From Candidatus Kuenenia stuttgartensis (GTDB taxonomy: Bacteria; Planctomycetota; Planctomycetia; Pirellulales; UBA1268), in NCBI GenBank assembly GCA_945890755.1, contig CAMDDA010000004.1, positions 1 to 49,449 of the forward strand: DNA of 49,449 bases, given 5' to 3'. The position numbers were made by a program, and so were the translations under genes. Positions 41,320 through 49,449 of this stretch are shown here, in pieces. The notes under the pieces are model-generated. The model was not told where the DNA came from. It did no database searches and saw nothing but the letters and a program-made list of their open reading frames with translations. How positions within the stretch are numbered: position 1 is the stretch's first letter; every line of letters begins with the position of its first letter.

Positions 41320-44235
41320 TCAGTCGAGGTAGGCGAATTCGTTGAGGTTGAGCAGCATCAGGCAGTAGAGTTCGATCGCGCGGCTCGGGCTCACGCCGTC
41401 GGTGCCCTCCAAGCGGTCGACCAGCGCCACGCCGTCGGCAACCTCCTTGTCGGTGATCGGCCGCACCAGCGCGATCTCGAGGGCCCGGCGGACGATGCGG
41501 GCCGTGTCGTCGTCGGCCGTCGTCCCCGGCTGTTCGGCCGTCGCCAACGCCTCGCGACGGGCGCGGTCGGCGAACACCCGTGCCTGCTTTTGTAAAAAGC
41601 CGCCGTTCATCATGCCCAGCGCCTGCGTCGGCTGCGTGGTCACGAACCGCACCGGGCACGACGTGTCGGTGTCGGCGGCGTCGAAGTCGGCGATAATCGG
41701 CGTCAAGAGCGACCGCTTCCAGTGGGCGTAGATGCTGCGCCGGGCCTGCTCTTCCGGCGGCGACGAGCCCCAGCCCTTCCCCGGCACCGACTGTCCGGCC
41801 ATCACCTCGGCGGGAATCTCCGGATAGACGCCCGGGCCATACATCTTCGGATTGAACGTGCCGCTGGCGACGTGGACCGAATCACGCATTTCCTCCGCCG
41901 CGAGCCGCCGCATGTCGAACCGCCAGAACGAATCGTTGAGCGGATCTTTTGCCAGTGCCGCCGTATTGGCGGTCGACGCGGCGCGGTAGGCCTCCGACAC
42001 GAGGATCAGTTTGTGGAGGGGCTTCAGCCGCCAGCCCGTGGCGATGAACTCCGCAGCCAGCCAGTCGAGGAGGGGCGGATGCGTGGGGGGATCGCCGGCA
42101 AACCCGAAGTTGCTCGAGCTTCGCACGATCCCGCGGCCGAAGTGATGCTGCCAGATCCGGTTGGCCACGACCCGGGCGGTGAGCGGGTTGTCGGGCGATG
42201 CGATCCACTTCGCCAGTGCCAGACGGCGACCACTCGAATTGGCATCCGCCGGGGGCACGATCTCCGGAGTTGGGGCCTTGAGGATGCCTGGAAAGGCCGG
42301 CTCGACCCGATGCTCGGGCTTCTGCTCCGCATGCGGATTGCCCCGATAAAAGACGAACGTCTCGGGCGCGGCACGGCCACGCTCGGTCACCACCAGCGCC
42401 TTGGCGACGGGCACCTGCTCCTTCTTGAGCTTCTCGAGTTCCTTCAGTCGCTGGTCATACTCGCGCCTGCCGTCGGCACCGAGAAGTTTCTCGCCATCGT
42501 CTCGGATCGCCTGGGCGATGTTGAATTCCTTCTGGCCGGCCTTCGCCGTGAGTGACCGCTTCGTGAAGCCCGGCCCCGACCAGGCCAGCGAGAGCCCCTT
42601 GCCATGGAGCCATTGAAAATAGTCGAGCCGGATCGGCAGCCGGCCGGCCCGGAGCGACACGACCGCGGTCTTTGGACTGCCCTCGCCGTGGATGCCGTCG
42701 TATTCGAGGATCTTCCTGCCGTCGATCGAGAGGCGGCTGCCGTCGTCGGAGTCGAGCACGAACGTGTAGTCGCCATCCGCGGGCACCTTGAGGAAGCCGG
42801 TGAACACGTAGCCGAACGAATCAGGTCGCAACGACGGCGCGACCGCGATGTCGAAGAGATTGCTCGACACGATGCCGACATCCTCGGCCTTGAGATCGTC
42901 GAAAACGGGGAGCGTGTTCCACGTATCGCGGTAGAACTGGAACTGCAGGTCGTCGAGATCGCCGCCGGCGGCAGGCCTTGCCGCCCGCCGCTCCCAGTCG
43001 TTGCGAAAGCGGGTTTCGATCGCCGTCACAGCCTGCTGCGCGGCATCGCGGCGGCGCTTGAGATCGGTCACCCTCTCCTGGTAGTCCCGCCTTTCCGCCT
43101 CATTCATGAAGATCGGCCGCTCGATGCCCGGGCCGCCATTGGCCATCGGGGTGATGTTGTGGAAGAACGCCAGCATGGCGTGGTAGTCCCGCTGGGACAG
43201 CGGGTCGATCTTGTGATCGTGGCAGCGGGCGCAGTTGAGCGTGAGGCCGAGGAAGGCTTGGCCCGTCGTGGCGACGATGTCGTCGAGCCAGTCATAGCGG
43301 GACTGGAGCTGGTCCGCCGGCTCGTCGTCCCAGGTGCCGAGCCGGTAGAAACCGGTGGCGATCAGCGCGTCGTTCGACGGATCGGGCAGCTCGTCGCCGG
43401 CGAGTTGCTCGATGACGAACTGGTCGTAGGGCTTGTCGTCGTTCAGCGACCGGATCACGTAGTCGCGGTAGCGCCAGGCGTGCGGCTTGTCGCCGTCGCG
43501 CTCGAAGGAGTTGGTGTCGGCGTAGCGGACGAGGTCGAGCCAGTGGCGGCCCCACTTCTCCCCGTAGTGGGGCGAGGCGAGCAGCCGATCGACCACCCGC
43601 TCCCAGGCCTGCGGCGACTCGTCGGCGAGGAAGTCGCGGACCTCTTTCTCGGAGGGCGGCAGGCCGGTGATGTCGTAGGTGGCCCGACGCAAGACCGCGA
43701 CCTTGTCGGCCCGGGTGGGCACGGGCAGGCCACGGCGAGCGAGCCCATCGCGGATGAACGCATCGATCGGATTCGTGACGCCCTCGACCGCGGGCACCGC
43801 TGGCCGCGCGAGCGTGCGAAAGGCCCAGTGCTCCTTCCACTCGGCCCCCTCGTCGATCCACTGGCGGAGCATGTCCACCTGAGCCGGCGTGAGCCGCGGT
43901 CCCTCGGGAGGCATCTGGAGATTGGGATCGGTGGACGTGATCCGGGCAAGGATCTCGCTCTCCGCCGCCTTGCCCGGCACGATCGCCCGGCTGCCGCTCT
44001 CGAGTTCACTGGTCGCGCCGGCCCGGTCGTCGAGCCGCAGGCCAGCCTCCTGGGTGTCGGGACCATGGCAGGCCACGCACCGCTTGGCCAAGAGCGGCTG
44101 GATGTCCCGCGAAAAATCGACCGGCTCGGCGTCGGCCGTGGCTGCGATTCCAGCCAGAAACCTGGTCAGAATCGCGGAGTAGCAGGCCGCGGTGGCCACG
44201 CGGTGGCGACGCTGGGGCGTATGCAGGCGACGCAT
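41320..44235 (-). CDS. PSCyt1/DUF1549/PA14/DUF1553 protein (pair 2)
   Basis: Exported protein of 971 residues. PSCyt1 comes first, with heme motif CVACH in KRCVACHGPDTQEAG, then DUF1549 (NPIDAFIRDGLARRGL ... YGEKWGRHWLDLVRYAD; CARCHDHKIDPLSQRDYHAM). A PA14 domain follows at about 455-560 (FGYVFTGFLKVPADGDYTFVLDSDDGSRLSIDG), then DUF1553 (LTARVVANRIWQHHFGRGIVRSSSNFG through NEFAYLD). PA14 is a carbohydrate-binding beta-barrel in many secreted enzymes, so a glycan target is likely. The start was set at ATG 44235, which has a GAAGGG site six bases upstream; an in-frame ATG at 44241 overlaps that site. It is divergent from the aldose epimerase gene. Confidence 0.94.
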   Translation of the reverse strand: MRRLHTPQRRHRVATAACYSAILTRFLAGIAATADAEPVDFSRDIQPLLAKRCVACHGPDTQEAGLRLDDRAGATSELESGSRAIVPGKAAESEILARITSTDPNLQMPPEGPRLTPAQVDMLRQWIDEGAEWKEHWAFRTLARPAVPAVEGVTNPIDAFIRDGLARRGLPVPTRADKVAVLRRATYDITGLPPSEKEVRDFLADESPQAWERVVDRLLASPHYGEKWGRHWLDLVRYADTNSFERDGDKPHAWRYRDYVIRSLNDDKPYDQFVIEQLAGDELPDPSNDALIATGFYRLGTWDDEPADQLQSRYDWLDDIVATTGQAFLGLTLNCARCHDHKIDPLSQRDYHAMLAFFHNITPMANGGPGIERPIFMNEAERRDYQERVTDLKRRRDAAQQAVTAIETRFRNDWERRAARPAAGGDLDDLQFQFYRDTWNTLPVFDDLKAEDVGIVSSNLFDIAVAPSLRPDSFGYVFTGFLKVPADGDYTFVLDSDDGSRLSIDGRKILEYDGIHGEGSPKTAVVSLRAGRLPIRLDYFQWLHGKGLSLAWSGPGFTKRSLTAKAGQKEFNIAQAIRDDGEKLLGADGRREYDQRLKELEKLKKEQVPVAKALVVTERGRAAPETFVFYRGNPHAEQKPEHRVEPAFPGILKAPTPEIVPPADANSSGRRLALAKWIASPDNPLTARVVANRIWQHHFGRGIVRSSSNFGFAGDPPTHPPLLDWLAAEFIATGWRLKPLHKLILVSEAYRAASTANTAALAKDPLNDSFWRFDMRRLAAEEMRDSVHVASGTFNPKMYGPGVYPEIPAEVMAGQSVPGKGWGSSPPEEQARRSIYAHWKRSLLTPIIADFDAADTDTSCPVRFVTTQPTQALGMMNGGFLQKQARVFADRARREALATAEQPGTTADDDTARIVRRALEIALVRPITDKEVADGVALVDRLEGTDGVSPSRAIELYCLMLLNLNEFAYLD

Positions 44236-44326
44236 CGGCATCCCTTCACAAAACGAAAGCTCGGGTTATTCTAAGCGGCGTTAAGTAAGTGTCAAACACA
44301 GGGCCCAGAGCGTCGAGGGTGCAGTC

Positions 44327-45547
44327 ATGCGGGTGCTTGTAGATGATCGCGGCGCGGGATGGCTCGTGCGGATGACGATGCTCGTGGCTGCCGTCTGTCT
44401 GCACGGTCCTGCTTCCGCCTCCACGAAAGATGACAAGCCGATGCACGCGCCGCTTTGTGCTCCGACGCACCACCCCTTCGGCACACTCCCCGATGGCCGC
44501 CCCGTATCTCTCTTCACGCTGGAGGTGCCCGGCGGCTGGCGGGCCGAGATCACCGACTACGGCGCGATCCTCACGGAGTTTCATGTGCCGGTCGGATCAG
44601 GATCCGACGGGCAGCCAGTCGATGTCGTTCTGGGGTGCGGCACGCTTGCCGGCTATCTGGCCGGGCACCCCTATTTCGGCGCCACATGCGGCCGCGTTGC
44701 GAACCGCATCGCGGGCGGTGTCTTCGAGCTCGATGGCAGGCGGTACACGCTCGCGAAGAACAACGGCGAGAACCACCTGCATGGCGGCCTCGTCGGCTTC
44801 GACAAGAAACTCTGGAAGGCGACGCCGCGGCTCTCCGACCGCGGCCCTGCCGTCGATTTCGAAATCGTGTCGCCGGCCGGCGACGAGGGCTATCCCGGCG
44901 CGGTCGCGGCGCGGGTCACCTACACGCTCACGCCCGACGGCGAACTGTGGGTCGAGATGTCGGCCACGACCGACGCGCCGACGATCGTGAACATGGTTCA
45001 CCATTCCTATTGGAACCTCGCCGGTCACGATGCAGGCACGATTCGCGGCCACGAGCTCGCAGTGACCGCCGATGCCTATCTGCCGGTCGATACCGGCGGC
45101 ATTCCCACCGGTGCGATCGCCCCGGTCGCCGACACGCCTTTCGACCTCCGGCCCGAGCGGCGGCCCGCGGTCACCCTGGGCTCCGCAATCGACGGCCTGC
45201 CCCCGAGTGCCGACGGGACGAATCCCGGCGGCATCGACCACAACTTCGTGGTCCGTGGCTGGCAGCCTGACGGCAGCCTGCGGTCGGTGGCCGTGCTCCG
45301 CGACCCGGCGAGCGGCCGCACGCTCGAGATCCTCAGCGACCAGCCCGGCATCCAGGTCTACACGGGCAACTTTCTCGACGGCAGCGTGAAGGGCAAAGAT
45401 GGCGTGGCCTACGCCAAGCAGGCTGCGATCTGCCTGGAGACGCAGAAGTATCCCGATGCCATCCATCATCCCGAGTGGCCGAGCACCCGGCTCGACCCGG
45501 GGCAGACCTATCGCCACACGATGGTCCATCGGTTCGGCGTGCGGTGA
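44327..45547 (+). CDS. galM: Aldose 1-epimerase, exported form
   Basis: Mutarotase of 406 residues that interconverts alpha and beta anomers of galactose, glucose or other aldoses. A probable signal peptide lies near residues 16-32 (MTMLVAAVCLHGPASAS), which would place it in the periplasm. The active-site residues are in NHLHGG (His), VHHSYWNLAG (His) and the C-terminal AICLETQKYPDAIHHPEWPS (catalytic Glu). Substrate-binding motifs TCGRVANRIAGGVFELDG and GIDHNFVV are present. An in-frame start at 44372 would place the signal peptide at the very N-terminus and is a good alternative. It leads an operon with the ROK regulator and an SDR. Confidence 0.92.
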   Translation: MRVLVDDRGAGWLVRMTMLVAAVCLHGPASASTKDDKPMHAPLCAPTHHPFGTLPDGRPVSLFTLEVPGGWRAEITDYGAILTEFHVPVGSGSDGQPVDVVLGCGTLAGYLAGHPYFGATCGRVANRIAGGVFELDGRRYTLAKNNGENHLHGGLVGFDKKLWKATPRLSDRGPAVDFEIVSPAGDEGYPGAVAARVTYTLTPDGELWVEMSATTDAPTIVNMVHHSYWNLAGHDAGTIRGHELAVTADAYLPVDTGGIPTGAIAPVADTPFDLRPERRPAVTLGSAIDGLPPSADGTNPGGIDHNFVVRGWQPDGSLRSVAVLRDPASGRTLEILSDQPGIQVYTGNFLDGSVKGKDGVAYAKQAAICLETQKYPDAIHHPEWPSTRLDPGQTYRHTMVHRFGVR

Positions 45548-46728
45548 GCCATCCTGCCATGAGTCATGCCGACAATCGGATCGAATCGACGCTCCTGCGG
45601 CGGATCAACGAGCGGCGGCTGCTCGAAGCCATTCAGCGGCACGGACCGTCGTCGCGGGCCGCGCTCACGCGGGTGTCGGGGCTGACGGCGCCGACCGTTT
45701 CGAAGGCTGTCGATTCGCTCCTCAAGCGGGGCCTCGTCGAGGAACTCGAGCCAGTCGAGCAGTCACTGGGGCGGCCCGGTCGGCTCGTGCGGATGGCCGC
45801 GGACTCAGCGGCAGTGCTCGGCGTGGTGATCGATGCGGGCACCTGCTGCGTGGTGGCCACCGGCCTGGAAGGCACGGTGACCGAGGAGCGGACCGTCCGG
45901 TTTCCGACGCCGGCGAGCTACGCCGCGCTGCTCGACGCGGTGGAGGCGGCCTGCCGGGCCGTGATCCAGGGGCATGGCGCCGCCGTCCATGGGATCGGCG
46001 TGAGCGTGCCGGGGCTCGTGAACGAGCGGCTCCAGGAGATCGTCTTCTCGCCCAACCTGCACCTCCTCGATAAGCACAATCCCGCCCGTGATCTCGAGCA
46101 GCGGCTGGGCCTGCGGTGCGTGCTGGTGCAGGAGAGCGACGCCCTGGTGCTCGGCGAGCGGATGAGCGGTGATGCCCAGGATCTCGACGACTTCGCGGTG
46201 CTCGATGCGGCCACGGGCCTGGGCCTGGGCGTGATGAGCGGTGGCCGCCTGCTCGCGGGCCACAGCGGCATGGCGGGGGAGGTGGGGCACATCACGGCCG
46301 TGGCCGACGGCGTGCGATGCGGCTGCGGCAATCGGGGCTGTCTTGAAACGCTCGCCACCGACGCCGCCCTGCTGCGGCTGCTCGGCGAGAAGCTGGGCCG
46401 GCCGGTCGGCCTCGACGAGGCGGCGGCACTGCTCGATGACCGCCCCGGCGATTTCCAGCACGAGATCCGCACGGTCACCGAATACCTGGCGATCGCGATC
46501 GCCGCTGTCATCAACATCTTCAATCCGACGACGCTGTTCGTGCACGGGCGACTGCTGGCGGGCTCGCCCGAGCGATTCGCCCGGGTGCTCGAACGGGTGA
46601 AGCAGCGGACGCTCACCGCGTCGCTCGCCGACTGTGCGATCGTGGCGACGAAGTCGAGCAAGCGGCAGGGGTCCATCGCCGGCATCATCCACCATCTCAC
46701 GAACTCGTGGGCTCCGTCGATCCGCTGA
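45544..46728 (+). CDS. ROK family transcriptional regulator
   Basis: Protein of 394 residues. An N-terminal winged helix (INERRLLEAIQRHGPSSRAALTRVSGLTAPTVSKAVDSLLKRGLVEE) binds DNA, and the ROK sugar-kinase-like domain follows. Its features are GVVIDAGT, GIGVSVPGLV, the zinc site CGCGNRGCLE and NPTTLFVHGRLLAG, near-hallmarks of NagC/Mlc/XylR-type repressors. The GTG at 45544 overlaps the epimerase stop; the ATG at 45559 is an equally good start. As the second gene of a sugar operon it probably represses that operon until a sugar is bound. Confidence 0.92.
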   Translation: MSHPAMSHADNRIESTLLRRINERRLLEAIQRHGPSSRAALTRVSGLTAPTVSKAVDSLLKRGLVEELEPVEQSLGRPGRLVRMAADSAAVLGVVIDAGTCCVVATGLEGTVTEERTVRFPTPASYAALLDAVEAACRAVIQGHGAAVHGIGVSVPGLVNERLQEIVFSPNLHLLDKHNPARDLEQRLGLRCVLVQESDALVLGERMSGDAQDLDDFAVLDAATGLGLGVMSGGRLLAGHSGMAGEVGHITAVADGVRCGCGNRGCLETLATDAALLRLLGEKLGRPVGLDEAAALLDDRPGDFQHEIRTVTEYLAIAIAAVINIFNPTTLFVHGRLLAGSPERFARVLERVKQRTLTASLADCAIVATKSSKRQGSIAGIIHHLTNSWAPSIR

Positions 46729-46750
46729 GCCTCTCCCATCCGGAGCCTTC

Positions 46751-47521
46751 ATGACGACCACACCCCGCTGTTTCTCGCTCGCCGGCCGCACGGCGCTGGT
46801 CACCGGCTCCACGACGGGCCTCGGCCGGGCGACCGCCCGCTGCCTGGGTCTCGCGGGGGCGAAGGTCGCGGTCAACTACGCCAACTCACAGGCCCGTGGC
46901 GATGAGACCCTCACCGCTCTGCGGGCCGACGGGATCACGGCCGAACTGTTTCGGGCCGACGTGACGAGCGAGACCGAGATCGATCACATGGTCACGGCGA
47001 TCGAGCAACGGCTCGGACCGCTGGACATCATCGTGTGCAACGCCACGCCCCCGCAGCCGCTGAAACCCATCGAGGAATACGACTGGGCCTTTCACCAGCA
47101 GATGCTCGACTTCTTCGTGAAGAGTCCCTACTTGCTGGCCCGCCGGGCGTTGCCGGGCATGAAGGCGCGGCAGCACGGCCGGTTCATCAACATTACGAGC
47201 GAGGTCTTTCATCTCGGCGTGGCCCCCTTCTCGGCCTACGTCGCGGCGAAGGGAGGGCAGACCGGCTGGTCGCGGAGCATGTGCCACGAGCTCGCGCCGT
47301 TCGGGATCACGGTCAACATGATCGCCCCGGGCTGGATCCCGGTGGAGCGGCACGAGAACGACCCGCAGGCCGACAAGGACGCCTACCTCGCCACGATCCC
47401 CGTGGGCCGCTGGGGCAAGCCCGACGAGGTCGGCTGGGCGGCGGTCTATCTCGCCAGCGACGAGGCCGCCTTCGTGACCGGCCAGACGATCGCCGTCAAC
47501 GGCGGCCGCACCTGCTGGTAG
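46751..47521 (+). CDS. Short-chain dehydrogenase/reductase (SDR)
   Basis: NAD(P)-dependent oxidoreductase of 256 residues. The cofactor loop is TGSTTGLG at about 19-26. The acidic or basic residue after beta-2 is not clear (NYANSQARGDE), so cofactor preference is open. The active site reads NITSEVFHLGVAPFSAYVAAK, with catalytic Ser, Tyr and Lys, and PGWIPVERH follows. The C-terminus FVTGQTIAVNGGRTCW matches classical SDRs. It begins 22 bases after the ROK gene, with a CGGAG site, and is probably a polyol or sugar dehydrogenase of the same operon. It converges with glnA, eight bases away. Confidence 0.9.
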   Translation: MTTTPRCFSLAGRTALVTGSTTGLGRATARCLGLAGAKVAVNYANSQARGDETLTALRADGITAELFRADVTSETEIDHMVTAIEQRLGPLDIIVCNATPPQPLKPIEEYDWAFHQQMLDFFVKSPYLLARRALPGMKARQHGRFINITSEVFHLGVAPFSAYVAAKGGQTGWSRSMCHELAPFGITVNMIAPGWIPVERHENDPQADKDAYLATIPVGRWGKPDEVGWAAVYLASDEAAFVTGQTIAVNGGRTCW

Positions 47522-47529
47522 GGCGGGAA

Positions 47530-48942
47530 TCACGCGTCGTAATACAGGCAGAACTCGTACGGATGCGGCCGCAGCCGCATCGGGGCGATCTCCTTCTCGC
47601 GCTTCCACTTCAGCCAGGTGGTGATCACGTCGTCGGTGAACACGTCGCCGCGGAGGAGGAAGTCGCCGTCGCGCTCGAGCGCGTCGAGCGCCTCGTCGAG
47701 CGAGCCCGGGGCCTTCGGCACGTTGGCCAGTTCCTCCGGCGGCATGTCGTAGATGTCGCGGTCGAGCGGCTCGCCCGGGTGCATCTTGTTCTGGATGCCG
47801 TCGATCGCGGCCAGGAGGATCGCCGCGAACGTGAGGTAGGGATTGCAGGTGGGGTCGGGGCAGCGGAACTCCACCCGCTTCGTCTTGGGGCTCGCCGAAT
47901 ACATCGGAATCCGGCAGCTGGCCGAGCGGTTCCGCTGGGAGTAGGCGAGGTTCACCGGCGCCTCGTAGCCGGGCACGAGCCGCTTGTAGCTGTTGGTGGT
48001 GGGGTTGGAGATCGCGAGGATCGCCGGGGCGTGGCGGAGGATGCCGCCGATCGCATGGAGGGCCATGTCGGAGAGCCCGGCGTAGCCCGTGCCGGCGAAG
48101 AGCGGGTGGCCGTCCTTCCAGAGCGAGATGTGGGTGTGCATGCCGGAACCGTTGTCGCCGTAGATCGGCTTGGGCATGAACGTGGCGGTCTTGCCGTGCC
48201 GTCGGGCCACGTTCCGCACGATGTACTTGTAGAGGCACATCTGGTCGGCCATGCGGACGAGCTCCTGAAACCGCATGTCGATCTCGCACTGGCCGGCCGT
48301 GGCCACCTCGTGGTGCTGGGCCTCCACGTCGATGCCGCACTGGATCATCGTGAGCATCATCTCGTTGCGGATGTCCATGAGCTGGTCGGACGGCGGGCAG
48401 GGGGCGTAGCCCTCCTTGTGCCGCAGCGTGTAGCCGAGATTGGGACGCTCATCTCGGCCGCGGTTCCACTCGGCCTCGATCGAGTCGAGGTGGAAGTAGC
48501 CCTCGTGGGCGTTCTGGTCGAACCGCACGTCGTCGAACACGAAGAACTCGGCCTCGGGACCGATGAAGCAGGTGTCGGCGATGCCGGTGCTCTTGAGGTA
48601 GTTCACCGCCTTCTTGGCGATGTTCCGCGGGTCGCGGGAGTAGTCCTCGCGGGTGATCGGGTCCTGCACCATGCAGATCATCACGAGCGTGGGGATCCGG
48701 GCGAACGGATCGACGACGGCGGTGTCGGGCATCGGCACGAGGAGCATGTCGCTCTCGTTGACCGCCTGCCAGCCGCGGATGCTCGAGCCGTCGAAGCCGA
48801 GGCCGTCGGAAAACGTGTCTTCCTCGAGCTTGGCGACCGGGATCGTGTAGTGTTGCCAGGCCCCGAGAAAATCGGTGAACCTGAGATCGACCGCCTTCAC
48901 TTCCTTCTCGCGGCACATCGCGAGCACTTCACGGGGCGTCAT
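47530..48942 (-). CDS. glnA: Glutamine synthetase, type I
   Basis: Cytosolic dodecamer enzyme making glutamine from glutamate, ammonia and ATP; 470 residues, the usual type I length. Motifs: [62 protein letters not shown], and the ATP site [23 protein letters not shown]. The C-terminal DIYDMPPEE contains the tyrosine that GlnE adenylylates in GS-I-beta enzymes, so activity is probably regulated that way. The start at ATG 48942 has an AGGAGG site five bases upstream. No glnB/glnK gene lies nearby. Confidence 0.97.
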   Translation of the reverse strand: MTPREVLAMCREKEVKAVDLRFTDFLGAWQHYTIPVAKLEEDTFSDGLGFDGSSIRGWQAVNESDMLLVPMPDTAVVDPFARIPTLVMICMVQDPITREDYSRDPRNIAKKAVNYLKSTGIADTCFIGPEAEFFVFDDVRFDQNAHEGYFHLDSIEAEWNRGRDERPNLGYTLRHKEGYAPCPPSDQLMDIRNEMMLTMIQCGIDVEAQHHEVATAGQCEIDMRFQELVRMADQMCLYKYIVRNVARRHGKTATFMPKPIYGDNGSGMHTHISLWKDGHPLFAGTGYAGLSDMALHAIGGILRHAPAILAISNPTTNSYKRLVPGYEAPVNLAYSQRNRSASCRIPMYSASPKTKRVEFRCPDPTCNPYLTFAAILLAAIDGIQNKMHPGEPLDRDIYDMPPEELANVPKAPGSLDEALDALERDGDFLLRGDVFTDDVITTWLKWKREKEIAPMRLRPHPYEFCLYYDA

Positions 48943-49003
48943 GGAATCCTCCTGGGCAGAGGACCATCGTACCTCCGCGCGGGCGGGAGTGCCTTGGCAG
49001 GCC

Positions 49004-49327
49004 TCAGCCGCGACTCAGGATCACGGCGTCCTGCCCTTCCTCGGCCTGATCGCCGTGCAGCCCCGACCAGGCTCCCTTCACGTAGCCGCGGTGGGTGGTG
49101 AGACCTGCGGCCTGCATCACCCGCTGCATCGCCTCGTGTGTGTAGGCGACCGCGCCGCGGGGGTAGACGGGATCATTGGCATAGACGCCGGGCCCCAGTT
49201 CGATGTGGAACGTGGCCTTCCAGGGCGTCTTGCCGCGCGTCGCCGCGGCCTCGAGGGCCTCGGGCGAGTGGAGGAAGAAGGAGGCGTGAACCCGCCCGTG
49301 GAGGATAGCCCGGTCAATGGCACTTCC
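49004..49327 (-). pseudogene. 3' remnant of a SAM-dependent methyltransferase gene
   Basis: Reading minus from 49327 to the stop at 49004 gives about 107 codons without a start codon. From GRVHASFFLHSPEAL through FHIELGPGVYANDPVYPRGAVAYTHEAM, QAAGL, GAWSGLHGD and QDAVILSRG it matches the C-terminal third of class I methyltransferases. In those the block before it should read like ...LRPGGR. Here the sequence before GRVHAS (plus-strand position near 49297) is unrelated, and a stop codon comes at 49328-49330. The N-terminal cofactor-binding half is therefore missing, either deleted or replaced by other DNA. Bases 49328-49449 show nothing else I can identify. Confidence 0.55.
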
Positions 49328-49449
49328 TCAACGGTCTTCCGGCCGATGAGCGACTCGTGAGCCTCGGGAGGAGCGGCCCGGGCGTCCGGAGCGGGTTTTC
49401 TCGAGACGCCCCGCACCCGCTTCGGTGGCGTTTTTCTCGCGTCTACGCA

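Noticed and set aside
39822-41345. Plus-strand open frame of 507 codons over the DUF1501 gene
   Set aside because: Antisense shadow; no motif, and the opposite strand has an unmistakable DUF1501 protein.
42604-44274. Plus-strand open frame of 556 codons
   Set aside because: Antisense to the PA14-containing DUF1553 gene and without any domain of its own.
47035-49101. Plus-strand open frame of 688 codons over glnA
   Set aside because: It mirrors glnA and part of the SDR gene; the product is a Val/Glu/Arg/His-rich repeat-like sequence typical of a shadow frame.
49117-49416. 99-codon minus-strand frame at the right edge
   Set aside because: It is out of phase with the methyltransferase remnant it overlaps, and its Pro/Ser/Arg-rich product shows no family features.
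1-49449. tRNA, rRNA or CRISPR array
   Set aside because: Gaps between genes are all short (under about 230 bases). No tRNA-like cloverleaf with CCA end, rRNA segment or regularly spaced repeat array was found on reading.

Overview
The window reads as a GC-rich chromosome segment from a member of the Planctomycetota, most likely close to the Pirellulales. The evidence is the gene repertoire: two pairs of PSCyt1/DUF1549/DUF1553 and twin-arginine DUF1501 proteins, two DUF1559 pseudopilin-like proteins, three PEP-CTERM proteins, a DUF3500 protein, and an ECF sigma factor next to a membrane protein. No rRNA, tRNA or CRISPR array was seen. Genes are tightly packed on both strands. GC-rich third codon positions create many long antisense open frames, which were left out.

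Layout. 1-942: partial IS630-type element whose transposase needs a -1 frameshift. 1.1-2.3 kb: DUF4143 ATPase. 2.4-5.7 kb: FtsX/LolC-type permease, its ABC ATPase, and a branched-chain aminotransferase. 5.7-7.4 kb (minus): small membrane protein, ispE, and a SpoVG carrying an inserted zinc ribbon. 7.5-12.5 kb: rlmN, two small membrane proteins, a HEAT-like lipoprotein, an ExeA-like ATPase, rsmE and a Uma2 nuclease-fold protein. 12.6-20.5 kb (all minus): an extracellular or envelope cluster containing two modules with the same order (Cys-rich protein, PEP-CTERM protein, DUF1559 pseudopilin), plus a lipoprotein, a DJ-1/TPR fusion and a third PEP-CTERM protein. 20.5-26.4 kb: TIM-barrel isomerase, NIF3-like protein, glycosyltransferase 2, an unrecognised 552-residue protein and an Eis-like acetyltransferase. 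26.4-28.1 kb: assimilatory sulfite reductase. 28.3-31.0 kb: ECF sigma factor, putative anti-sigma partner, and a membrane protein gene interrupted by one in-frame TAA. 31.1-35.8 kb and 39.8-44.2 kb: the two DUF1553/DUF1501 pairs, facing each other. Between them lie a PAS-AraC regulator, LRR lipoprotein and DUF3500 operon, and a divergent cytochrome P450. 44.3-47.5 kb: aldose 1-epimerase, ROK regulator and SDR in an apparent operon. 47.5-48.9 kb: glnA. 49.0-49.3 kb: the 3' remnant of a methyltransferase gene.

The strongest candidate for something undescribed is the duplicated 12.6-20.5 kb cluster. Its two Cys-rich proteins share a nearly identical central DNA block of about 560 bp. They also end in the same nine residues (APDAPPPRA), although seven of those nine codons differ synonymously. 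This suggests recent gene conversion of the core and long-standing selection on the C-terminal tail. Other points of interest are the zinc-ribbon SpoVG, a 21-bp-spaced direct repeat in the AraC/P450 divergent promoter region, and a 57-bp nested palindrome after the P450 gene.
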